Shown piece after piece: positions 25,192-64,000 of a stretch of DNA of 64,000 nucleotides (its first letter is position 1; the number at the start of each line of letters is the position of its first letter). The notes beneath the pieces were generated by a model. It had not been told where the DNA came from. It saw only the letters and a list, made by a program, of their open reading frames with translations, and searched no databases. The position numbers were made by a program, and so were the translations under genes. Origin of the DNA: Lota lota (lineage: Eukaryota > Chordata > Actinopteri > Gadiformes > Lotidae); contig JACYXH010000826.1 in NCBI GenBank assembly GCA_026745465.1, positions 1,770,501 to 1,834,500 on the forward strand, read 5' to 3'.

Positions 25192-26140
25192 TCATACAGG
25201 CATATTTTCTCTCTTGTGTATACACCGCATGTGCCTGCCAAGGGACTCCATCCATTTGAAAGACTTTCCACAGTAATTACATATAAAGTGTTTCCCTTCG
25301 GTATGTATAGTCTGGTGTCTGTTCAGCGCGCTTGTGGTTATAAAGGTTTTTCGACATATATCACATCTGTACGGTCTTTCCCCGGTGTGTGTCCTGATAT
25401 GCGCAGCGAGGTGGGAGCAATTGCTGAACCGTTTTTCACAAACAGAACAACAATATGGCCTGTCTTTGTTTTCCTCGCCGTTGTTTTGGTAGGGGTGAAA
25501 CGGCAACACGGCGTCTTGCAAATTATTTTTGAGACTGGACGGCGACGAAATAAAATCTTTGATGTCCGAGTCCAGCCCGTCTAGCTGCTCTTCGTCGTGG
25601 CTCATCCAGAATTCTCTGTGCGCCTTCTGCTGTTCCTTTTTGACCTGCGAGGGCTCTGGTTGCTCCTGCTCCATGCTGCTGCCCTCATCCGTCTCGCAGT
25701 GCGGCGTCTCGGAGGCCTCCACTGCAGGGACAGGAGGGATTGATTGATGGTGCGGCTGCTGATGGGTGTGCAGAGGCTGTGTGACGGAGCACCTCTCCGT
25801 CCGAGGGACTGAAGAAGAGACAAAGGATTGGGTTTGCTTACATATAATTCCATGCATAGGCTACACAGCGCACACACGCGACAGTGTAAAGAAGTATACA
25901 AAACAATAACATTAAAAAAAAGGCACATTATGTTTGTAAAAAAACAACAACAGCGCACTGGATCGATTCAAACCAACCTGACTTTAGAATCTTGATTTGC
26001 ATCCGCAGCCGACTGATTTCTAGGTCTTTGGAACGGCAAATCTCTTCCTTGTAATCAGATATCGTCTTTTCAACAGCCCCAAATATTTCCTCAGCTGCCG
26101 CTGTCAGTCTTGCATTGAGAAACACCCGAAGCGACTGCAT
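25192..26140 (-). CDS. three-finger C2H2 zinc-finger protein (teleost type)
   Basis: Probably a DNA-binding nuclear protein. Two coding exons on the minus strand: 26140-25978 and 25808-25192, total 780 nt, 259 aa. The first exon encodes MQSLRVFLNARLTAAAEEIFG followed by a helical, charged segment (EKTISDYKEEICRSKD), the N-terminal module typical of the large teleost C2H2 zinc-finger families. After an acidic linker, three fingers lie near the C-terminus: CSVCEKRF..H.RTH, CDICRKTF..H.TIH and CNYCGKSF..H.RCIH (the last with four residues between its histidines), joined by one classic TGERPY linker and one variant linker. An upstream in-frame ATG at about 26221 could add 27 residues; the 26140 start was chosen because family members begin at this module. 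Target and function are unknown. Confidence 0.85.
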
Positions 26141-26221
26141 AATGGTATTTTTCTTTTGCTGAAGAGAAATTGCTTTCGGCGGTGCTCCGCGACGTATTCT
26201 TGCGACTCCTATGAACGTCAC

Positions 26222-27190
26222 GCTTCACTTGTAAACACGGACGTGAGAATGCCACGCAAAGCGACCACGACGCGACGTGTTTCACTATCGCCGTCTACTG
26301 GAATGGGGTGCAGATGTCGTTCGTGAAAATAGTACATAAAAACACGTGTCTTTTAGAATTATATCGCCATATCATGAAGTCTTCGATATATATTAACAAT
26401 TGCCTCGCGTCAATTTTTTGAAGTCAAGATAAATGTTAAGTCCAATTGACTACAAGACAGCCAGGTATAATTGTCACAGAAACAGTCCTAGTAGACACAA
26501 CATAATCCTGCAAGGAACAACCTTGATTTGTTAGTGGTCTTCTTAAATGTTTCATGACTGTCATGTCCGGCGGCATCATTCAAGGCATTTGCAAAACTAT
26601 AAAATAATCTGTCTGACAGCACAGACTAATTAAATTGGTTCGGTCAACTCATATTTGTGTAGTTATTCCCCACATATAGGCCTAATTAAGTAACTCGCAT
26701 GTGGAAGCTATTATATTATGACATTGCACAACTGAAATGCCTTTATTATGAATGGCTGTATTATCTTTTTTATTGGTTATTGGTTTGAAGTGTAAATGCC
26801 AGGATTAGTCCCTTCCCCTGTGACATGGGTCCCTGCCAGGTCTGGTGTCATAGGATCTGCCTCAGTGGTTGTGTTCAGGCCCTGGATAAATATAGCAGAA
26901 CTATAACGGCTGCACTGCACGGCATTGTCTTCACAGGCCCTAGCATGTGTAATGGGACACCCACTCTCCCTCCAGCTCACCCACTCTTCCGCACAGTGCT
27001 TGCAAGACGCAAAATACAAACTACAGAAGCCCCATTGGCCATTATGTAAAAGAAGTAGGATCTAACTAGGATGTCATCGTAATAATTTGTCTAGAGGACA
27101 CACAATGTAATATGCATGCATTATTTAAAAATATAAAATGTTATCATTGACAAATAAATGTAGTAAAAGAACAACAAAACATGACCCATG
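26222..27190. other. intergenic region between the zinc-finger gene and tpi1
   Basis: It contains the zinc-finger promoter side (CpG-bearing sequence at 26210-26290) and otherwise AT-rich unique sequence. No supported gene or named repeat. Confidence 0.5.
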
Positions 27191-27792
27191 AAACCAGTCT
27201 CTGAACTGTTTATTACAATGTTCTCAGTCTTCCCCTTCTATGCCAATGGCCGTAATACAATATGATTGACATGTGATGGGGAACCTCCCTCTTGGCCACA
27301 CAGCCCATACGGGAGGGGGACAATTAACATATACAAGAAAAGAAAACACATAGAACATCCAATCAAACAAAGAGACACTAGTATTAATAGAGACGAGTTC
27401 ATCTGATTGACAACAGCTCTGACACTGTACACAAGTCCGTAAACTTTTCAAGTAGCGGCATTGACTTTTTGCATTAAGGTCTAATTCTTGGGTGCAGACC
27501 TATTGCCTGAGCGTGGTATTTAGTGTACCTTCAGTAGACCAAACCAATTTTTTTTCTCCAGTGCATTACAGTGCATGTGTCAACCTGCCCCTTTTCGTAA
27601 CAACAAAATACTAAAACAAAAAATGGAACAGCAGGAATGACATCATCATCACAAACACTTAGTATAAAGGGCGAGGAGAAGGTGGTTTTGAGTGCTGAGG
27701 TTAAGTGAAAAGGGTCTGAAACACGGTTCTTCTGAATGGAATTGGCCTCTCGTCTGGACTTGGTCACACCGCCGAAGCCGCGTCCTGGAAGT
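27191..27792 (-). other. tpi1: tpi1 3' UTR
   Basis: It follows the minus-strand TAG stop at 27793-27795. A minus-strand AATAAA lies at 27209-27214, about 580 nt after the stop, giving a likely transcript end near 27190. Confidence 0.7.
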
Positions 27793-31410
<3,618 letters not shown>

Positions 31411-33285
31411 ACGCCTGAAGGGTCTCTGACAGGGTAGGGAAAAAAACAAAAGGTAATTTGGAGGGTTTAGGGCTACGTTACAAGACACCAAGCACACCTA
31501 AATTGATTGACATTTGTATGTGCATATTAAGTAACGCTGAAAGGAGGGGAGCACAGAGAAGAAGTAGAGTAGCATAGAGCCACTTGAGTGACGCCTGCGG
31601 ATTCACCGTTTCTGGTTGGCTGTGAACACAGCATCTTCCTGTCGTCTTTCGAGAGTGATTGGGAGACGACCAGCATCATTTGAATATCCAGCATGCAACT
31701 CACGCAATTCAGTTTTCACAATATATGATGCACCTATTAGGCATTGTATATATGTTGAAATTGTGCCATGACTATATAATCTGGTATCATATTTAACTTA
31801 AAATATATCCTAAAACGTATAAAATATAGAAATACCGTAAGTATATTTTGTATACAGAATATAGTTATGTTCACAGCCTACGAAACTTGACAGGAAATAA
31901 GCTCTTTAATATTTATCCAGCAGACTTCTTGTAAAAAGAAGTCCCCTTATTTGTGCAATGAAAGTGAGTGACAATGATATATTAAATGTTATGATATGAG
32001 TGATTATTGCTGGGATTCTCTTGTGTTCTTGACCGCACTCCCCACTCCAGCTGACCTAGTGAGTGTAACTATTGCTTACAACTCATTTGTCAAGTTCATA
32101 GGGCAAGTTCGTCATAAAGTGCTGAGAAACTTAACATTACACTAAGCACATTGCTGTGATGTACTTTTTAAATGAAATTAAAACATTTCATATACATTTT
32201 AAATGCATGGTTTGTTGTGTTATTTGTCTGTAGTTTATAAATGTAGATGTTGTGGCAATTTATGGTGCATTTAATTTAATTTGGATCCCGGGGAGACACC
32301 AAATCTCTCTTTTGGGTCTCGAGTTGAACAACCCTTGGTCTAATAGGTAGTATTGATGCTAGGCGGGGCTATATTACTATGGTTGTGGCTATAGCGATAA
32401 TGCAATTATCATTATAAATCAAAGTCTTTCGAAATATTTAAATGGTTACCTGAAGTTCTGAAAGGATAATTTACTACTGACACTGCCCTCCTCCCTCCCA
32501 CATACTTGTCCATAACCATTGCACACACACCATATTTATAACATGTATATAGTGTATATTCTATTTATATATTGTATTTCTTAGGTTATTAATTGAATAT
32601 CCATGTACAGCTGTTTTTTGTATTTTATATACAGGCCTATCATTTTCTTCACTGCGCCAACATATCTGGAAAGAAATCCTAATTGGTCAAATTAACCTGG
32701 CAATAAACGTATTTCTCATTCGGAAACGTCTTCTTATATAGGTCTTGCTTGTGTATTATATGAGGTTCAGACATAGTGTTATAGGGGTGCTAAAAGGTTA
32801 AGAACCCGAGAATGCAACGCATTATTGGAAATTACTACCAAAGTCCGTATTTTGTATAACCACAAATAACGACAGAAGACATTATATTTATGTCATCAAC
32901 TGAACAACCAAATGCCAATGTGCTTGATCCATATCGCCACATGGGGGCGCTTTTAATTATGTGTGCCTGTCAGATAAAGCCAGTCTTGCGCCTTTCCCGT
33001 CGGCTTTATCGATGAGTTTGATGCGGTTTGATGGGACTATTTGTTGTGTATGCTTGATTATTTTTTTCATTTTTTCATTTCATTTTATTTGCATGTTGTG
33101 CATCAGTTAAGGACATTGTCAGACATGATCAAAATATAGGTAAACATAAATAGAGAGGTCATTTGGGGGTGGAGTAACGAGTAATTTGGAGGGGAGGAAC
33201 TAAGGAGGACGCTGGTTTGAGAAGGGCAGATATATGCTTGCTTGTTGGTCTTGTAGAGTAGTTCAGATTGCACACTTACTGCTAG
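31411..33285. other. tpi1-lpcat3 intergenic region (divergent genes)
   Basis: About 1.9 kb of AT-rich sequence between two genes transcribed away from each other. No open frame, no clear repeat family and no CpG-rich block outside the two promoter ends. Confidence 0.5.
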
Positions 33286-33309
33286 GAGTCACTTCCGCCC
33301 ACTTGAAAG

Positions 33310-33320
<11 letters not shown>
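33286..33320 (+). promoter_or_regulatory. lpcat3: lpcat3 promoter-proximal ETS and YY1-like sites at the start codon
   Basis: An ETS-type CACTTCCG lies at about 33291-33298, and AAGATGGCGGC at 33307-33317 overlaps the ATG. The latter is the classic YY1 site found over start codons of TATA-less vertebrate housekeeping genes. Function is inferred from motif and position only. Confidence 0.45.
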
Positions 33321-41989
<8,669 letters not shown>

Positions 41990-43705
41990 GACTTGGAATT
42001 GCAAAAAAGATCAAACAAAGAAAGAAAACGGCAACTACCAAGGTTTCTCCCCCTATGCGCGCGACTGGAGTGTTCCTAGCGAGCGCTTTAATGTGAAACG
42101 AGCGCCTCTGTTCCGACGACCCGACGGCATTGAGTTGAGGAGTTGCCATAGTTGACTCATAGTTGGTCATATTTTCATTGCGCCCCTCCCCCATTCCCCT
42201 CCTCACCACTAGGTCTTTCTATGGCTCAAAATCCACCCCAGGATCCAACTGAAGGGAACTGTGACTTCTACGGGAGGAGCAGATTGGAGAATCTTTTAAG
42301 GCCTTTAGTAATATATATTATATGTCCATGTAAAAAAAAATCTTTCTATATATTTTTGTGTTTTAAAATGGGGAAGGTGTTTTTACAAAATAGGATAAAT
42401 ATAACAAATTTGGGAGAAATGTTTACAGAAGATGACCATGGTGCCACATGGGTAAATGTGAGCCAATCAGGGGTGATTTTCTGTTTTGTTTTGTTTTGTT
42501 TTTAAACAACATGTGAGGGGTACGCTGAACTCGAGACTTCAGTATTGCGTCTGCAACATTGCACTCACCAGTCACGGGTTTGAAGTCAGTCACTGGCTTT
42601 GCTATATTTTGCGATATATTGTAAATGTGATGCTTTTTTGTTTTTTCTGTCTCCGCTTGTATCTCCCTGCATTCATGAGTGAACCTTTTATGGTATATGG
42701 TAAAGGTTCCAGCACAAATGACCTGTATCTGGCACTTTCACATGTAAGAATACGAGATCCGGGTGAGCTGTAGAAGAGAACGCTGCTTGGAACGGTACGA
42801 CATGCAGCAGGGGTTGTTTGTTTTTTATGGATGCCCCGGTTTTTCACCCACACCACACCACCAACAACTCAACTCCAAATGGCCTTGCATTATCAATATG
42901 AATGTTTAGCTCTTTGAGGTTTGGTTTTTAATTTGATATCGATTTTTCTTTCTACAAACAAAACTTGGGAGTGAAGAGTCCATGAGAAGGACTTCACCGT
43001 TGAATCTTTTCCAGCTATTTCCACTTTGTGCTAGGCGTCTCCTTGGGCTCTGACCCTTCACCTGTCCTTTCTGTAAATCTACCAGTCATGACGTCATCTG
43101 GCTCCTCATTGGTTCACTGTAATGGGGCCCGCGTTGCACACTTGCCTGGCCAGTATGGAGAGGTATCTCAAACTGATCGCCCCTCAGAACTTCAAACGGA
43201 CCTGGAACACCACCTGCTTTTTGGCACCAGAAACGTCCCCATCGTGAACTGGAAGAAAATAAAAATGAAGCAAAAAAATATGAATAATACAAAAATGATC
43301 ATGTTGGATGATTCATCATTCAATCCTGGACAATGTTTGTTCTTCACTTATTTGTTTTGGTTTGTTGAGTTGTATTTTATTTGTTAATAGCAGTGTGTAA
43401 GTACAGAGGACATAATGTGGGGATGAGATAGCTATGGGCAGGTCAGTCTTACGTCACAGTGTGTGAAGGAAGGCCGACGTTGCGCTTCGTAGACTCAACA
43501 AAACGGACGGCATCTCACTGTAGCAAAACAGGACTGGATTGAGTAATATTTATACATTACAAGTTGACAATTAATTGATGTGAATTATTATTTCAACAGA
43601 CTACTTTTGCCTTATTGCTACCAAATGTACAAAAGAAAATAGGGGTAATGTAATTTTAAATACATTTTTGTAATGCTAATTAAAAGTGCTGGATTTTAAA
43701 AACCT
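41990..43705 (+). other. lpcat3: lpcat3 3' UTR
   Basis: Unique AT-rich sequence after the TAA stop, with no further exon. The best end is an ATTAAA at 43679-43684 followed by a GT-rich element (GTGTGTGTTCGTTGT). An earlier AATAAA near 43258 could give a shorter form. Confidence 0.55.
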
Positions 43706-44079
43706 AGAGTGTGTGTTCGTTGTACTTGCTGTAGTGTAGGCCTATGTGTATTACAATTAACGTGTGTGTGAGACTGAGCGCGCACATAAACGCTGCCGTC
43801 CCATTCCAAGGCATTCTCCCACTGGACAGGACAACGGGGCAGAAGGGGTATTATGACGTCATTTTGCAGTCTGGGGACCGAATAGGCAGGCGTGGATGGA
43901 AAGGTAGAGCACTGAGTGGCACTAATAAACCACTGGCGCCCTCCTGCAGTTAATCAAACAGCGACTTTAATGGGAAAAGTTAATTTGTTGAAATTAATTG
44001 GTATTTTGGTTCCGAATCACTCCACCCCCCCTCCCCTCCATTCAGTAGGCTACAAAAAGCCAGAACAGCAGTTTGGCAG

Positions 44080-44415
44080 AAGCGAGGCGGTGGGGGCCTC
44101 TGAGTAAAAGAAGGACGCAGTGTGGGCGGGTTAAGCAGCGCCGAGAGGGAGGGGACGCCAGCGTAATATTACCAGCCTTTTCCATCGTATCGTTAGCCGA
44201 AAACCAGGACATCGTTCTCTCTTGATTATTTTCCCCCATCCATATCCCGATCAACCCGAGTGGCAGTAATTTGTCAGTAATCGTATCGAAAGAAGACTCG
44301 TGAACGCGGCGGTTTGATTTGATTTTACCTACGCGCGGATAGGCGAGCGGCAGCGGCGTGAGAGGCGGATGCTGAGAGGGTAGTGTTGGGTACCACAAGC
44401 ATCGCACTCGCCACG
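44080..44415 (+). promoter_or_regulatory. clstn3: probable clstn3 promoter and non-coding exon 1
   Basis: A CpG-bearing GC-rich stretch ends in a donor (CCACG, then GTAATG at 44416). The ATG exon of clstn3 at 45363 is preceded by splice acceptors (45276 or 45362), so an upstream leader exon is expected. This is the nearest CpG-rich candidate. Confidence 0.4.
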
Positions 44416-45270
44416 GTAATGTGAAACCAACGGCTCCACATTTCAGTTTTATTTGTCGAACACGTCTGCGACATAGTTGGATGATACGGAGCCTGTTGTC
44501 TCCTTATTTGTCAGCAGGCGTAGGCCTATATAGTGTCAAGGTTTTTGAACCAGTTGTCAACATAAGCCTATTGCAAATCGATTGATTATTGTCGCATAGG
44601 TTACGCATGTCTGTAGACCTGAATCCCCCTGTAAGCATGAAGAACCTGTGCATCGGGCGCAAGGATGTCGACATTTACGTTCTGCGAAATACCTTTTTAT
44701 AGGCCTTAATGTGCTACGCAGTGCTCGAATGAAAACATTTCCATCTTATGTCAAGAATCGCTGGTTGTATAAGTCGTAAAATTCAGATTATGTTATCAGC
44801 CAATGACAGCCACTGCATCTTTTTTCGCAACAAACCTGTGAAAACACCCACACACTCGCACGCCCGCGAAGCACCGTATGCTTTTTTGGACAAAGGCACA
44901 AAAGCATATTACACATAGCATACATATAAGCGTTATAATAGATGTTGATGTCTGTGTGGGCCTTTGACTTTAACATCGTCATGTGTTGCGACTCCGTGGT
45001 TTTTTGGACATGGGGAGGTGTGTGCGTGCGTGTGGGGGTGGTGTTGGGGGGGGGGGGGGGGGGGGGGGGAGTGCCTGTTTAGGGTATTTGCTACTATACA
45101 TAGGACTCTTTTCAAAGGTCACAAAGAAACAAACGTAACCTACACATTGCGCTTTCCTTGCCAAAAAACAACCATGGTATGCTTTAGAGTCACAAGGAGG
45201 CTCTCTGCACCAATATCCCTTACCACATTTGTTTTATTTTCTTTCAGTTTCTGTCTTTCTGTGCCTCTGT
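44416..45270 (+). other. clstn3: probable clstn3 leader intron
   Basis: Non-coding sequence between the candidate leader exon and the start-codon exon. It includes a run of 24 or so G at about 45046-45069. Confidence 0.4.
45046..45069. repeat. poly-G run
   Basis: Uninterrupted G homopolymer of about 24 bp. Confidence 0.9.
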
Positions 45271-45316
45271 ACACAGGTACAGCTAAACCGTTAATGCATG
45301 TACTCTATTCCTCCTC

Positions 45317-45338
45317 CCCCCCCCCCCCCCCCCCCCCT
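45317..45338. repeat. poly-C run before the clstn3 start exon
   Basis: About 21 consecutive C. Together with the following pyrimidines it could act as the splicing tract for an acceptor CCTCAG that ends at 45362, directly before the ATG. Confidence 0.9.
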
Positions 45339-45362
45339 TTGCACCGCCTGGTCGTCCCTCAG

Positions 45363-62842
<17,480 letters not shown>

Positions 62843-63884
62843 GCACCCCCCCCCCCCCCCCCCCCCCCCCCCACCCTCTGATCTGCCGTTCCGTACCTCC
62901 GCACCAGTTCTCACAGGAACCACCACAAGCGGCCCATCGCTGACACACGCTCAACTCGGTTAATATTGACAACGGCTGTCACCTCATGTTTAAGGAATGT
63001 ATGCTTATAAACACTACGCACAACACAACTCTGTAGAACTCTATCAAAACCACACATACGCCATTTGTGAACTATAGCAAACGGGGCAGATGTTCACCAC
63101 CTAAATGTTTTATGGCACAATGTATACAAAGTAAATGTTATTTACCTGCCTGACCAAAACCCACAGATATTGTATGTGGCGCACCAGTTCTACATCACAA
63201 GATGGTATTGTGTCTGTATAGTGTAATACAGGTTGAATGAAACTATTTTGTTTTCAAAGGAAAAAGATTGTATATGTTTTAGTACACACAGAAGGAATAT
63301 CCATAGAAAATTAATATTGAGGCAAATCTTAAAATAACAAAAAAGGAAACTAGCCTTTGAATATAATTGTAATTCTCTGCACTTGCATATCATGACTCTA
63401 GATATATTTTGCACAATTCCCTCTCCCCCCCCTCCTGGCTATACATTCCTAATCTTCCAATTAGCCAATGAGTGATAAGATCATGAGATCAAACATTTGT
63501 GATCCTGTTGCACGTGATGAGGTCAAGGTTCACCTGTTGGTTACTCTTCTGGACTCTTGAGACAGAGTTTATAGAATATAAACTGCCTAGCCTTCCTCTT
63601 TCCAACCTTTTAAACCACCTCTATAGCAGGAAGCTTCGGAGATGGAGGGATAACCCGCTGTGATACGCATTGTGCTTGTATTCTTGTCGTCCACTGCAGA
63701 TACTTTTAAGGGGGATAGGGTTTGTTGGCGTTCAGGTTGCGAATGATATCTAGAGTTGTTGTGATGCTGGTGCAGGTTTGAGTAAGTTCTTGTGTACCCT
63801 GACCTCTGACCTCCACCACGACCCCCGGGGAATGTGTTTAAATGGCTCGCCCATCACCCACTGCAAACTGATCGTCCTATGACA

Positions 63885-63918
<34 letters not shown>

Positions 63919-63926
63919 TTGTGCAT

Positions 63927-63985
<59 letters not shown>

Positions 63986-64000
63986 CACGCACACATGCAC
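62843..64000 (+). other. clstn3: clstn3 3' UTR and downstream
   Basis: After the TGA at 62840-62842 there is a poly-C run (about 62847-62871) and then AT-rich sequence with no coding signal. I found no clear AATAAA before the window edge, so the transcript end is unresolved. A CA tract fills about 63892-63982. Confidence 0.45.
63892..63982. repeat. (CA)n microsatellite at the window edge
   Basis: Two CA blocks separated by TTGTGCATG, near the right end of the window. Confidence 0.95.

Noticed and set aside
25216-25584. Plus-strand 122-codon open frame over the zinc-finger exon
   Set aside because: Antisense shadow; the minus strand carries the C2H2 fingers with correct Cys/His spacing.
32270-32350. 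Repeat-like sequence in the tpi1-lpcat3 interval
   Set aside because: It looked transposon-like by eye but has no inverted ends, tail or target duplication that I could identify.

Overview
This is a vertebrate nuclear genomic window, almost certainly from a ray-finned (teleost) fish. It has spliced genes with short GT-AG introns, teleost-type SINE and MITE fragments, and a teleost-type C2H2 zinc-finger gene. Dinucleotide and homopolymer repeats are very dense: many (CA)n, (CT)n and poly-G/poly-C tracts of 20-150 bp. That density recalls cod-like fishes (Gadiformes), but the species cannot be fixed from sequence alone.

Five full protein-coding gene models and one small zinc-finger gene can be read exon by exon. 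From left to right they are: eno2 (+, gamma-enolase, 12 coding exons, 434 aa); atn1 (+, atrophin-1 co-repressor, 9 coding exons, about 1810 aa); a three-finger C2H2 zinc-finger gene (-, 2 coding exons, 259 aa); tpi1 (-, triosephosphate isomerase, 7 exons, 247 aa); lpcat3 (+, MBOAT lysophospholipid acyltransferase, 12 exons, 462 aa); and clstn3 (+, calsyntenin-3, 18 coding exons, 964 aa). All exon phases join without a break and the predicted lengths match the families, except atn1, which is much longer than the human protein. A possible terminal exon of an unidentified minus-strand gene lies at the extreme left edge.

The set eno2-atn1-tpi1-lpcat3-clstn3 corresponds to the human 12p13.31 neighbourhood (TPI1, ENO2, ATN1, LPCAT3 and CLSTN3 are all there), so this is ancient synteny with local rearrangement. 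The genes are not a pathway. Two are glycolytic enzymes (eno2, tpi1), one is a neuronal and developmental transcriptional co-repressor (atn1), one is an ER phospholipid-remodelling enzyme (lpcat3) and one is a synaptic adhesion molecule (clstn3).

Non-coding space is dominated by introns, microsatellites, a 1.1-kb minisatellite in clstn3 intron 2, and four small transposon copies (two MITEs, one tRNA-derived SINE, one hAT-like end). I found no CRISPR, no rRNA or tRNA gene, no retroviral element and no evidence of an undescribed system. The most interesting points are: an extra intron in eno2; a short R-[ED]-[FY] motif repeated through the big atn1 exon together with the absence of the polyQ tract; two back-to-back perfect hairpins in atn1 intron 5; and a recent duplication of the clstn3 exon-12 splice donor whose copy looks stronger than the original.
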